Assembly (NCBI GenBank): GCA_029252865.1
Contig: JAQXAP010000040.1
Span: 1-33,421, forward strand
Reading direction: 5' to 3'
DNA: 33,421 nt
Origin: Polaribacter sp.
GTDB taxonomy: Bacteria > Bacteroidota > Bacteroidia > Flavobacteriales > Flavobacteriaceae
A program made the position numbers and the translations under genes. This document shows, one piece after another, positions 14,831 to 23,742 of this stretch. Below the pieces are notes generated by a model that was not told the DNA's origin, did no database searches, and saw only the letters and a list, made by a program, of their open reading frames with translations. Each line of letters starts with the position of its first letter. The first letter of the stretch is position 1.

Positions 14831-15916
14831 TTACCCTAATATTTTAGCAATCAATGCTTGTTTTGCCTTTTCATCGTTACCAAACACCCACTGCAATACG
14901 TTATCCTCCCAAATTTCTGCTTTTTGATTTTCGGTAATAACCTTTTCATTAACGGCTAAATCTAAAATTTTTCCTGGGTAAGAAGATTGTGCGTCACTTT
15001 CCATTTCCCCTAAAGGATACGGATCGTCTAGCCCCATTAAAACCTGATCTGTACCTTGTCTTTCAAACATTAATTTTAGCGAATCTGTGTCATGAACCAA
15101 AGTATCAAAAAAGATATTTGGATGACCTACTGCTTTTCTTGGATGTGTCTTTCCTTTAAATAAATCAGGTCTTCCATCAAATCCTTGAATCCTTCTTCCT
15201 AAATTCATTTGGGCTAATTGCCCTCCATGCGCAAAACATGTTCTAATATCAGGAAAACGTTCTTGCATTCCGTTTAACGTATAAAAATGGTATGCATCAC
15301 CACATTGTGCCAGCATCCAGATTAAATGAAAACGCCAATTGGTATTTTCTAACTTTATCATTTTATCTCCATCATACGGATGGATTTCAATGGCCAATTT
15401 ATATTTATTTGCCAATTCAAAAATGCGATCATTTTCTTCATCAAAAACACAACGCCACTGACCGATTGAGTCCATAAAATGAGTTGGCAAACACAATACT
15501 TTTAATTCTAACTCTTCTACACAACGTTTTATTTCATCTAAAGCTCCATAAATAAAACCAGGATGCACAACAAATCCACAGGTGAATTTACTGGGATGAT
15601 TGCGTTGTATTTTTGCATTAAAATCATTTTGAAAACGCAGCGATTTTTTCATTTCCTCGAGGCGCAAACCATTTCCATATAATTGAGAAAGATTTAAAAC
15701 TACAGCATGATCAATATTATTTTTTTTCATCCAAAGTAATTTCTCGTCTAAAAAAAAACTAGAATCTGTTACCGGGCGTCTCCATCCTTTTTGCAACATG
15801 TGTTTGCGTTCATTATCTACCCAAAAAATTTCTTTTTCCTTCATGAACTGAGGAATTTCCTCCGGGTAAGGCAATAAATGTGAATGTCCGTTTATGCGAA
15901 GTTTCCTATTTTTCAT
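14831..15916 (-). CDS. 2-amino-3-carboxymuconate-6-semialdehyde decarboxylase (ACMSD)
   Basis: The 361-residue amidohydrolase-superfamily enzyme has the zinc ligands of ACMSD: HxH in INGHSHLLP (His11, His13), AIEIHPYD (His179), CFAHGGQ (His230) and MGLDDPYPLG (Asp297). The spacing fits the Pseudomonas fluorescens enzyme. It decarboxylates the ring-opened product of 3-hydroxyanthranilate and so steers the kynurenine route toward catabolism instead of quinolinate and NAD. It is the last gene of a four-gene cluster, 39 bp after the dioxygenase that makes its substrate. The next enzyme, aminomuconate-semialdehyde dehydrogenase, is not in the window. Length is close to the usual 330-360. Confidence 0.92.
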   Translation of the reverse strand: MKNRKLRINGHSHLLPYPEEIPQFMKEKEIFWVDNERKHMLQKGWRRPVTDSSFFLDEKLLWMKKNNIDHAVVLNLSQLYGNGLRLEEMKKSLRFQNDFNAKIQRNHPSKFTCGFVVHPGFIYGALDEIKRCVEELELKVLCLPTHFMDSIGQWRCVFDEENDRIFELANKYKLAIEIHPYDGDKMIKLENTNWRFHLIWMLAQCGDAYHFYTLNGMQERFPDIRTCFAHGGQLAQMNLGRRIQGFDGRPDLFKGKTHPRKAVGHPNIFFDTLVHDTDSLKLMFERQGTDQVLMGLDDPYPLGEMESDAQSSYPGKILDLAVNEKVITENQKAEIWEDNVLQWVFGNDEKAKQALIAKILG

Positions 15917-15955
15917 ATTTCTTTTATCATTGCAAAGCGCAAGCTATTGCAACAT

Positions 15956-16486
15956 TTATTTAATTTTATTAGGTGCCTCCATTACAATTCCACAATTATC
16001 ACAAGTACATTTCTCCTTATCAGAATAATAGCTTTCAAAGATTATTGGCATATCAGTTTCAATGTTCTCTAATTTAAACTTCTTTCGAAATAATAAATTA
16101 CCACAATTTTCACAATACCATTCTAAAGCATCTTTCATCTTTTTTTTACGAGGATATTCAATGACCAAACCAACAGTATTTTCTTTTCTTTGTGGAGAAT
16201 GTGGAACTTTTGCTGGCAATAAATATATATCGCCTTCATTTATTTCTACATCAATCATTTTTCCATTGCCATCTATAATCTTTAAAATCATATCGCCCTC
16301 TACTTGATAGAAAAACTCTGGAGTTTCATTATAATGATAATCTTTTCTATTATTTGGGCCACCAACAACCATCACAATATAATCACCATTATCCCAAACA
16401 CACTTATTACCAACGGGTGGTTTTAACAAATGACGATGTTCATCAATCCACTTTTTAAAATTTAATGGCTGTACTAAATTAGTCAT
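15956..16486 (-). CDS. nbaC: 3-hydroxyanthranilate 3,4-dioxygenase
   Basis: The 176-residue cupin enzyme opens the ring of 3-hydroxyanthranilate. The catalytic iron ligands are His51 and Glu57 (DYHYNETPEFFY) and His96 (KVPHSPQR). Arg47, Arg99 and Glu110 match substrate-binding positions of the family. The C-terminal rubredoxin-like iron site typical of bacterial forms is intact: CENC (125-128) and CDNC (162-165). I start at the ATG at 16486; a TTG eight codons upstream adds residues with no family match. The gene lies between kmo (139 bp upstream) and ACMSD, in pathway order. Confidence 0.96.
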   Translation of the reverse strand: MTNLVQPLNFKKWIDEHRHLLKPPVGNKCVWDNGDYIVMVVGGPNNRKDYHYNETPEFFYQVEGDMILKIIDGNGKMIDVEINEGDIYLLPAKVPHSPQRKENTVGLVIEYPRKKKMKDALEWYCENCGNLLFRKKFKLENIETDMPIIFESYYSDKEKCTCDNCGIVMEAPNKIK

Positions 16487-16625
16487 AATCTTATTATTTA
16501 TAATCTTCAAAGATTTGATTTTTCTCCATCAACAGAAACTTTAATTCCGTTAACAAAACTTACCCTTTCAAGGGCTAAAAACACTATTGCATTAGCAAAT
16601 TACTGAAATTTTACTAATCGTTTTC

Positions 16626-18035
16626 CTACAATCCTGCAATTTTATCTTCTTCTAAAATAGAATTTGTTTCCTTAATTACCTTATCTAAAATAGATTTTAA
16701 CTCTTCTTTCGTCATATTTAAATGCGTGTAAATTTCATCATCTGCGATTAAATTCAATAACGCCTTATCTTGAGCTCTCCCTCTTTTCATCGCCTCATTG
16801 TAACCTATATTTTCATTAAAAGTTACCAAAGAATATTTAGATGAATATTCCGTTGGAAATGTTTTTTCTAAATCCATTTCTATGACTCTCTTCTCTTTAA
16901 AAAGTGGATTTGAAACATGTTTTTTCATCTCATGAAAATTATCAATTGCCAAATCGGCAATAGCATCTGTATCTTTTTTTCTTTTTGTTTGATATTCTTT
17001 AAAAACCGATTTCCAATCCCCTAAATCTTTATTCAAAATTTCATCTAAAACATAGACATCCTCAAAAGAGGCATTCATTCCTTGACCGTAAAACGGAACA
17101 ATTGCATGGGAGGAATCACCAATGAGCAACGTTTTGTTCTCATAACTCCAAGGTGAACATTTTATGGTTCCTAGCGGACCTGTTGGGTTATTTATAAACT
17201 CATCTTTTATATTTGGAATTAATGCCAAAGCATCTGGAAATTCTTTCTCAAAAAATTCAGTTATTTTTTTTTCGGATGTTAAGTTTTCGAAATTAAATTC
17301 CCCTTCGTCATAACTTAAAAACAAGGTTACCGTGAAACTTCCATCCAAATTTGGTAAGGCAATTAACATAAAATCACCCCTTGGCCATATGTGTAAATGT
17401 TCTTTACTTATCTGATGATTTCCATTTTTATCTGCTGGAATTTCTAATTCTTTATAACCATGATTTAAATAATTTTGAGAATAACTAAACAAAAATTTGC
17501 GCTCAGATAAGTAACTTCTCCTTAAAGAAGACCCTGCACCATCTCCCCCAAAAATGACATCTGCTTTAATAAAAAAGTTTTCTTTTGTTTTGTTATCTTC
17601 AAAACTTGCAATGTTGTTTTCAATGTCGATGTTTTCACATTTTTTATTAAAATAAATATTTACATTTTCATGCTTTTCAGCTTCATCTAATAAAATAGAA
17701 TTCAAATCTCCTCTAGAAATCGAATTGATGTATTCATTTTCTCTTCCTGAATAATTAGAAGAAAAGGTATTTCCATCTTTATCGTGCATTAATCTGCCAT
17801 ACATAGGAATACAAATTTCTCTCGCTTTTTCCTCCATTCCGCATAAACGCAAAGCTTTTAAACCTCTGTCTGACAATGCTAGATTGATTGATCTTCCTGC
17901 GGAAATATCTGAAGTTCTCAAATCTGATCTACTTTCATACACTTCTATTTTAAAACCTCGTTGTGCTAATCTTAAAGCTAAAAGTGAACCGCATAAACCT
18001 GCTCCAATAATTAATATTTTGTCTTTATTATTCAT
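16626..18035 (-). CDS. kmo: kynurenine 3-monooxygenase
   Basis: This 469-residue FAD monooxygenase hydroxylates L-kynurenine using NADPH. The N-terminal nucleotide fold has IIGAGLCGSLLALRLAQRG (GxGxxG at 11-16), and the second flavin motif is LIGDSSHAIVPFYGQGMNA near residue 310. SAGRSINLALSDRGLKALR (about 45-65) is typical of KMO proteins. The C terminus ends in charged helices and has no clear membrane anchor, unlike mitochondrial KMO. The ATG follows the kynU stop codon with no gap, so the two genes must be cotranscribed and may be translationally coupled. Its product is the substrate of KynU. Confidence 0.96.
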   Translation of the reverse strand: MNNKDKILIIGAGLCGSLLALRLAQRGFKIEVYESRSDLRTSDISAGRSINLALSDRGLKALRLCGMEEKAREICIPMYGRLMHDKDGNTFSSNYSGRENEYINSISRGDLNSILLDEAEKHENVNIYFNKKCENIDIENNIASFEDNKTKENFFIKADVIFGGDGAGSSLRRSYLSERKFLFSYSQNYLNHGYKELEIPADKNGNHQISKEHLHIWPRGDFMLIALPNLDGSFTVTLFLSYDEGEFNFENLTSEKKITEFFEKEFPDALALIPNIKDEFINNPTGPLGTIKCSPWSYENKTLLIGDSSHAIVPFYGQGMNASFEDVYVLDEILNKDLGDWKSVFKEYQTKRKKDTDAIADLAIDNFHEMKKHVSNPLFKEKRVIEMDLEKTFPTEYSSKYSLVTFNENIGYNEAMKRGRAQDKALLNLIADDEIYTHLNMTKEELKSILDKVIKETNSILEEDKIAGL

Positions 18036-19295
18036 CTATAACAATCCTTTTAAAATAAAAACCATCCTATAAACATCTTCAAAAGACGTATACATAGGCA
18101 CAGGAGCACAACGTATTACATTTGGTTCTCGCCAATCTGTAATAATATTATTTTCTGTTAGTTTTTTATGCAAACTTTTATCAGCATTTTTTACTTGAAT
18201 AGATAATTGACAACCTCTTTCGTGTGGATTATGTGGTGTGATAATTTTGATATCATCCGAATCAATTTCACCAATTAAATACTCCAAATAACCTGTGAGT
18301 TTTTCTGATTTTTCTCTCAAAGCATCCATACCAACTTCATCAAACAAGTCTAAAGAAGCCTTTATTGCCGCCATAGATAATATTGGCGGATTACTTAATT
18401 GCCAACCCTCTGCTCCTTTCATCACATCAAATGGCTGACGCATGTTAAAACGTGTTTCTTTATTATGATTCCACCATCCTGAAAACCTCGGTAAATCTTT
18501 ATTATTTGCATGCCTTTCATGCACAAATACCCCTCCTAAACTTCCAGGACCTGAATTTAAATATTTATACGTACACCATGCTGCAAAATCCACATTAGAT
18601 TCGTGTAAATTTGGTTGAATGTTTCCTGCGCCATGCGCTAAATCAATGCCGACAACACAATCTTTTGAATGCCCTATTTTTGCAACTCTTTTTAAATCTA
18701 AAAATTGACCTGTATAATAATTTACGCCGCCAATTAATAGCAATGCAATTTCATCTCCTTGTTCAGAAACAATTTTTTGTAAATCTTCAATATTTAATAA
18801 CTCTTCTCCTTTTCTTGGTTTCCATTCTATAATGTCATCCGAAGAAAAACCATGGAATTTTAACTGAGACTCAACTGCATACCTATCTGACGGAAAGGCA
18901 TCACTTTCTATAACAATCTTATATTTTGTTTTTGTTGGTCTGTAAAAAGAAACCATTAACAAATGAAGGTTTGTCGTTAAAGTGTTCATCACAACGACTT
19001 CAATTGGTTTTGCCCCAACAACTTTTGCCATTTTATCAGTCAACAATTCATGATAATTTAACCATGGATTTTTTGCTTCAAAATGCCCCTCAACTCCCAA
19101 AATAGCCCAATCCTCTAGCTCTTGATTAATATATCTTTTGGTTGATTTTGGTTGTAAACCTAGAGAGTTTCCTGTGAAATAAAGCCATTCATCTCCCTTT
19201 TTATCTTTCGGAATATGAAATAGATTTCGCAAGTGATAAAGTACATCCTCCTTATCTTGCTGTTTCGCAAATGTCAATGAATTTTTATACTGCAT
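18036..19295 (-). CDS. kynU: kynureninase
   Basis: This 419-residue PLP enzyme, near the usual 416-425 of bacterial forms, cleaves kynurenine or 3-hydroxykynurenine to (hydroxy)anthranilate and alanine. Family motifs are YFTGNSLGLQPK (39-50), GIDLAHGAGN (Asp218 and His221 near PLP) and WCTYKYLNSGPG, with Lys244 as the Schiff-base lysine. It is the first gene of the kynurenine cluster. Tryptophan 2,3-dioxygenase and kynurenine formamidase are absent from the window, so the pathway entry must be encoded elsewhere, or external kynurenine is used. Confidence 0.97.
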   Translation of the reverse strand: MQYKNSLTFAKQQDKEDVLYHLRNLFHIPKDKKGDEWLYFTGNSLGLQPKSTKRYINQELEDWAILGVEGHFEAKNPWLNYHELLTDKMAKVVGAKPIEVVVMNTLTTNLHLLMVSFYRPTKTKYKIVIESDAFPSDRYAVESQLKFHGFSSDDIIEWKPRKGEELLNIEDLQKIVSEQGDEIALLLIGGVNYYTGQFLDLKRVAKIGHSKDCVVGIDLAHGAGNIQPNLHESNVDFAAWCTYKYLNSGPGSLGGVFVHERHANNKDLPRFSGWWNHNKETRFNMRQPFDVMKGAEGWQLSNPPILSMAAIKASLDLFDEVGMDALREKSEKLTGYLEYLIGEIDSDDIKIITPHNPHERGCQLSIQVKNADKSLHKKLTENNIITDWREPNVIRCAPVPMYTSFEDVYRMVFILKGLL

Positions 19296-19316
19296 TTATT
19301 GATTAACGATTTATTT

Positions 19317-19324
19317 CAAATATA
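19317..19324 (-). promoter_or_regulatory. candidate -7 element for the kynurenine operon
   Basis: On the minus strand TATATTTG matches TAnnTTTG exactly, 21 bp before the kynU ATG. No clear -33 box is present at the expected distance. Confidence 0.42.
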
Positions 19325-19393
19325 AAACAATCCTATTGAGAATTCGATTTTTTGAGTTTTGATTTTTTGTACATTAGCTAAAAAATTTTATAA

Positions 19394-20581
19394 ATGAGAA
19401 TTATAAAACCCTTTGCATTACTTATTTTACTTCCTTTTACATCTTGTAAAAACAACACAACAATAATTACTGAACTTCAAAATATTCACTCTACAATAAA
19501 AACAAAGTATGCGCCAGACAAACGTGTAGAATTGTTTAACATCAATTTTGAATTAGCCGAAAATCAACTTATTTTAGAGGGTGAGACAACTAGTAAAAAA
19601 GCTTTTTCAATACTTTTAGATGGCTTAAATAACCAAAAATTAAAGTTTACAAATAACGTACGTATTTTACCTGATTCTGCTGTTGGTAATTTAAAATTTG
19701 CTATTGCGAGAAACTCTGTAATTAACATTAGATCGAAACCTAAACATTCTGCCGAACTAGGCACACAAGGTTTATTAGGAATGCCACTAAAAGTAATTGA
19801 TAAAAAAGGAGATTTCTATAGAGTACAAACTCCTGATAATTATATTTCTTGGGTTGATAAAGGAGGAATAACTAGAATGAACAAAGAAATTTATGATCAA
19901 TGGAATTCTCGAAAAAAAATAATGTTTACAAAAAATTTCGGATATGTATACACTGATAAAAATGAAAACTCTTCCATTATTTCTGATATTACTCTAGGAG
20001 GAATTTTAAATTTCAAATCTTTAGACAATAAGTTTTATGAAGTAGAATACCCTGATAAAAGAATAGGATTTATAAAAAAAGAAGAAGCTATTAATTATGA
20101 ATCTTGGATACGGAATTTAAACCCTTCAAAAGAAAGTGTTGAGACTATTTCTAAAAAAATGAATGGTTTTCCTTATTTATGGGGAGGTACATCTAGTAAA
20201 GGAATGGATTGTAGCGGTTTTACAAAAACAGTCTACTTTATGAACGGTTTTATAATACCTAGAGATGCCTCTCAGCAAATAAATGCTGGTAAAACAGTCG
20301 ATAAAGAGCTAAATTTTGAAGGTTTAGAAAAAGGAGATTTAATTTTCTTCGGAAGCAAAGCCACAGCAGAAAAAAAACAGCGCGTAACTCATGTCGGCAT
20401 TTGGTTAGGTAACAATAGAATGGAATTTATTCATGCTTCTGGAAATGTTCATATAAGTTCTATGGATAATAAACAACCAAATTATGATGAATTTAATAAA
20501 AATAGATATTTGGGAGGTAAACGTTACTTGGGTGTAAAAGACAAAATGATTATTGACTTAATAAAGAAAATTAAATTGTAA
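19394..20581 (+). CDS. NlpC/P60 cell-wall endopeptidase lipoprotein with SH3 domains
   Basis: The 395-residue protein has a lipoprotein signal (LLPFTSC, Cys18). A small domain at about 25-95 (LILEGETTSKKAFSILLDGL) looks BON-like. Two SH3-type domains follow at about 103-160 (INIRSKPKHSAELGTQ; YISWVDKGG) and 175-235. The C-terminal NlpC/P60 domain (about 245-380) has the catalytic Cys273 (MDCSGF), His333 (VTHVGIWLG) and His347 (EFIHASG). Such enzymes cut gamma-D-glutamyl to diamino acid bonds in peptidoglycan stem peptides, often of recycled fragments. It is transcribed alone, divergent from kynU, and ends at a shared terminator. Confidence 0.92.
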   Translation: MRIIKPFALLILLPFTSCKNNTTIITELQNIHSTIKTKYAPDKRVELFNINFELAENQLILEGETTSKKAFSILLDGLNNQKLKFTNNVRILPDSAVGNLKFAIARNSVINIRSKPKHSAELGTQGLLGMPLKVIDKKGDFYRVQTPDNYISWVDKGGITRMNKEIYDQWNSRKKIMFTKNFGYVYTDKNENSSIISDITLGGILNFKSLDNKFYEVEYPDKRIGFIKKEEAINYESWIRNLNPSKESVETISKKMNGFPYLWGGTSSKGMDCSGFTKTVYFMNGFIIPRDASQQINAGKTVDKELNFEGLEKGDLIFFGSKATAEKKQRVTHVGIWLGNNRMEFIHASGNVHISSMDNKQPNYDEFNKNRYLGGKRYLGVKDKMIIDLIKKIKL

Positions 20582-20676
20582 TAAGTGAAATAATAAAACA
20601 CAAAGCATTCAATTTGTAATGAGAATTATTTTAAGTCTTCAAACAATATAGAAAAAAGCACAAAACAGTAACAAAT

Positions 20677-20716
20677 AAAAAGACCCTTTCTATTAAAAAA
20701 TCTAAAGGGTCTTTTT
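20677..20716. terminator. bidirectional terminator between NlpC/P60 and serB-serA genes
   Basis: AAAAAGACCCTTT (20677-20689) and AAAGGGTCTTTTT (20704-20716) form a perfect 13 bp stem with a 14-base loop. T-runs exist on both strands, which suits the two converging genes. Confidence 0.92.
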
Positions 20717-20734
20717 ACAATCTATAAAAACAGA

Positions 20735-22627
20735 TTAATACAATACTCTGAATTTAATTGTTCCCTCTACATTTTTTAATTCTTCAATTACTTCTTTATT
20801 ATACACTTTATCTAAATCTGTAATTACATAACCCACTTTTGGATCTGTAGATAAATACTGACCTGTTATATTTGACTCGTATTTTGCTAAAATATTATTA
20901 ATTTCAGCCATCACTCCAGAAACATTCTTATGAATGTGTAAAAATCTATGTGCGTTTGTTTGTCTTGGCAAACGGATATTTGGAAAATTAACAGCATCTA
21001 CTGTATTTCCTGAATTTATGTACGCCATAATTTTACTTGGCACAAAATCTGCAATATCTCTCTGTGCTTCCTCCGTACTACCACCAACATGAGGTGTTAA
21101 AATTACATTTGGCAAACCTTTTAATTCTGTGTAAAACTCTCCATTTTTTCTTGGTTCTGATGGATAAACATCTACTGCTGCTCCCGCCAATTTCCCACTT
21201 TTTAACGCTTCTGCTAAAGCCACAACATCAACTACAAATCCACGAGAAAGATTTACTAAATGTGCCCCATCCTTCATTTGAGAAATTTCTTTTTTTCCAA
21301 AGAAATTTTGATTGGCAGCATTATCATCAACATGCAACGTAACAACATCAGAAATTCTAAGCAATTCCTCTAGTGTTTCCAGCCTTGTTGCATTTCCTAA
21401 TGCCAACTTATCTTCAACATCATAATAATAAACATCCATCCCTAACGCCTCTGCTAAAACAGATAATTGTTTCCCAATGTTTCCATAACCAACAATACCC
21501 AACTTTTTACTTCGAACCTCTCTAGAACCCTCCGCCGTTTTATTCCATTGACCGTTGTGAATTTCAGTACTTCTCTGAAAAACACTACGCATTAGCATTA
21601 TGATTTCTCCAATTGCCAATTCAACTACAGAACGCGTATTGCTATAAGGTGCATTAAAAACAACGACTCCATTTTCTTTACACGCTTCTAAATCAATTTG
21701 TTTTGTACCAATACAAAATGCACTAACAACCATTAACTTTTCTGCAGCATCTACAACTCTCTGGGTAACGTTTGTTTTGGAACGGATTCCTAAAACGTGT
21801 ACATCTTTTATTTTTTCTATTAATTCGTCTTCAGACAAACTTTTAGAGACAGTTTCTACAGAAAAACCATCTGTCGATAACTTTTTAAAAGCATCGGAAT
21901 GTATGTTTTCTAATAATAAAATTTTAATTCTATGCTTTGGATATGAGATATTTCTTGGCAACTTGTTTACGTATAAAAATTCATCTAAATTTGGGGCAAT
22001 ATAATCAGCGTTTTCTGTAGTTTTATCTCTTGAAACGTTTTCTGTGTATGCAAAAAAAGTGTCTGCAACACCCGCCTCGCGAGTTACGTAATCACTGTAA
22101 CCATCGCCAATAACTTGTATTTCTCCTTCAAGACTCATGTCTTTTAAACACTTTATTTTTCCGTTGTGCTGTGATAGAGGGTTATTAGCATCAAAGCCAA
22201 CAATTTCGCCATCATCTGCAAACTCAAAAGTATTTGCGTACACTCTTTCCGAAGGTATATTGTATTCTTTTACAATAGGGTCTATAAACTCTTTAAATCC
22301 GCAAGAAATAACATAAATGTCATCTGCGAAATTTTCAAAAAACTCTTTATTACTCTCTATAGATTTTGATACTTGCTTTTTTAAGGCTGCAACTAAATCT
22401 GATAAGTCAGCTTTATTTGCTTTTAATAATTTAATCCTTTTCTCTAGTGACTCTGTGAAGGATATTTCGCCGTCAATTCCTAAATTGGTAATATCAATTA
22501 TTTCCTGAATAATTTGATCTTTCTTTGGATTACCCTCGAGCGTAATTTCTGCTAAAACATCTAATGCTTCTACTTTTGTTAGGGTGCTATCAAAATCAAA
22601 AACATAACTTCTTTTTGTGCTACTCAT
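20735..22627 (-). CDS. serA: phosphoserine phosphatase / D-3-phosphoglycerate dehydrogenase fusion
   Basis: The 630-residue chain joins two enzymes of serine synthesis. Residues 1 to about 215 are a HAD phosphatase of the SerB type: DFDSTLT (Asp11 nucleophile, Asp13), ISCG (Ser108), NGKIK (Lys157) and GDGYSD (Asp175, Asp179). Residues from about 232 are phosphoglycerate dehydrogenase: NAD-binding GIVGYGNIGKQ (377-387) and catalytic Arg462 (NLSRGF), Glu491 (PSEP) and His513 (TPHVGGST). An ACT domain (about 558-630) probably senses serine. All catalytic residues of both halves are present, so steps 1 and 3 of the pathway sit on one protein; step 2 (SerC) is not nearby. No frameshift or stop interrupts the join. 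Confidence 0.95.
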   Translation of the reverse strand: MSSTKRSYVFDFDSTLTKVEALDVLAEITLEGNPKKDQIIQEIIDITNLGIDGEISFTESLEKRIKLLKANKADLSDLVAALKKQVSKSIESNKEFFENFADDIYVISCGFKEFIDPIVKEYNIPSERVYANTFEFADDGEIVGFDANNPLSQHNGKIKCLKDMSLEGEIQVIGDGYSDYVTREAGVADTFFAYTENVSRDKTTENADYIAPNLDEFLYVNKLPRNISYPKHRIKILLLENIHSDAFKKLSTDGFSVETVSKSLSEDELIEKIKDVHVLGIRSKTNVTQRVVDAAEKLMVVSAFCIGTKQIDLEACKENGVVVFNAPYSNTRSVVELAIGEIIMLMRSVFQRSTEIHNGQWNKTAEGSREVRSKKLGIVGYGNIGKQLSVLAEALGMDVYYYDVEDKLALGNATRLETLEELLRISDVVTLHVDDNAANQNFFGKKEISQMKDGAHLVNLSRGFVVDVVALAEALKSGKLAGAAVDVYPSEPRKNGEFYTELKGLPNVILTPHVGGSTEEAQRDIADFVPSKIMAYINSGNTVDAVNFPNIRLPRQTNAHRFLHIHKNVSGVMAEINNILAKYESNITGQYLSTDPKVGYVITDLDKVYNKEVIEELKNVEGTIKFRVLY

Positions 22628-22665
22628 TACTTAGAATCTTAGTTGAATTTAAGTGGGTAAATCTA

Positions 22666-22673
22666 CAAATATA
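22666..22673 (-). promoter_or_regulatory. candidate -7 element for the serB-serA fusion gene
   Basis: On the minus strand TATATTTG matches TAnnTTTG exactly, 38 bp before the ATG. The -33 box is unclear. The UbiA-like gene 139 bp upstream could also read through, as no terminator separates them. Confidence 0.4.
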
Positions 22674-22766
22674 CTAGGGAAATAAGAAGCTATTTTATAT
22701 ATTTATCATATCCCTTTTATTTATTCTAATTATTAAAGTTATTTGTAAGATAGTTATTTTTAAACA

Positions 22767-23588
22767 TTAAAAATTACGAAATACTAAAAGAATAAGCCAC
22801 CAAACTATTGGCAATGCCTCTACACAAAAAGAACTATAATACTTCGATTGGTCTGTTTTTGCTCTCATTAAGAAAATAATCAATATGAAAAAGAAAATCA
22901 TAAATGGTGTTTTCAATATATCTGAAGAAGATATTAAATGTTCTAAAACCAACGAAAACACCAACAAAATTAATCCTATTTTTTTTGTTTTTTTTACACC
23001 AATCTTTCTCGGAATTGTTTGCAAAGAAATAGCATCATAATTAACATCCCTAATATCAAAAGGTAAGATTAAAACAATTACAATTAAAAATCGCTGAAGC
23101 ATTAAGAAAACAACCTCTAAAGAAATTGCTTTACCTGCATCAATTAACGGAATTAAAATTGTAAATCCGGACCAAACAAAAGCTACAACTAAAATTTTTA
23201 AATAACTTACTTCTCTAAGATTTTTATCAAAACCACTTAAAAAAGGAACAGCATATAAAATAGTTAGTAAAACAAAGGGCATGCTAAAATAGAGCGTTTT
23301 GAGAGGGATTTGGTACATAAAAAAAATCAATACCAAAAAACAAAAAAATGAGAAAACTTGAATCATCTTCAAATCTTTTGTTAAACTTCTATGATGCATT
23401 TTTGCAACTCCTGCATATTTTACAAAATTATAACCAGTAATAGTTCCAAAAAAAATAAACCAATTTAAGCTTTCATTAGATGTAAATTCAAAATAAGCTT
23501 CTGTAATTCTTAAAAAGGCAAACACAGAAAAAGCAACATGAATACTTGCGTTTAAATAAAAATTAAAAATTAATTTTAATAATTTCAT
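22767..23588 (-). CDS. UbiA-like prenyltransferase family membrane protein
   Basis: The 273-residue protein has about eight predicted membrane helices. The second aspartate motif of UbiA prenyltransferases is recognisable as DIRDVNYD (Asp178, Asp181, Asp185) in the right loop, followed by TIPRKIGVKKTKKIG as in that family. The first motif (normally NDxxD) is degraded to NFVKY (54-58), so magnesium-diphosphate binding may be altered or lost. Substrates cannot be predicted. The first ATG lies 5 bp after a -7-like box, so the message may be leaderless. It reads toward serB-serA on the same strand. Confidence 0.7.
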   Translation of the reverse strand: MKLLKLIFNFYLNASIHVAFSVFAFLRITEAYFEFTSNESLNWFIFFGTITGYNFVKYAGVAKMHHRSLTKDLKMIQVFSFFCFLVLIFFMYQIPLKTLYFSMPFVLLTILYAVPFLSGFDKNLREVSYLKILVVAFVWSGFTILIPLIDAGKAISLEVVFLMLQRFLIVIVLILPFDIRDVNYDAISLQTIPRKIGVKKTKKIGLILLVFSLVLEHLISSSDILKTPFMIFFFILIIFLMRAKTDQSKYYSSFCVEALPIVWWLILLVFRNF

Positions 23589-23592
23589 TACA

Positions 23593-23619
23593 CAAAAATA
23601 GCCTTTATGTTAATAACAT
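23593..23619 (-). promoter_or_regulatory. candidate promoter and palindrome before the UbiA-like gene
   Basis: On the minus strand TATTTTTG (23600-23593) is an exact TAnnTTTG box. Just upstream lies the 13 bp perfect palindrome ATGTTAATAACAT (23607-23619), in the spacer between -33 and -7 where an operator would block polymerase. Confidence 0.35.
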
Positions 23620-23666
23620 TTAAATATGGTTGATAATTAACCGACTTTTCTCTATTTTAATTAAAC

Positions 23667-23694
23667 TTGAAAACTTGTAAAATCCGTATTTTTG
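23667..23694 (+). promoter_or_regulatory. promoter of gcvP
   Basis: TTG (23667-23669), a 17-base spacer and TATTTTTG (23687-23694) fit the Bacteroidota -33/-7 pattern exactly. Transcription should start near 23700, leaving a leader of about 75 bases. Confidence 0.6.
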
Positions 23695-23713
23695 CTCCAT
23701 AAAAATCAATCTT

Positions 23714-23742
23714 TTTTATGTATTCGTATTAAATACATAAAA
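23714..23742 (+). promoter_or_regulatory. hairpin in the gcvP leader
   Basis: TTTTATGTATT (23714-23724) pairs perfectly over 11 bp with AATACATAAAA (23732-23742) around a 7-base loop. It lies wholly within the predicted 5' leader, 33 bp before the ATG. It could affect mRNA stability or translation, or be a DNA operator; it is not a glycine riboswitch. Confidence 0.45.
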
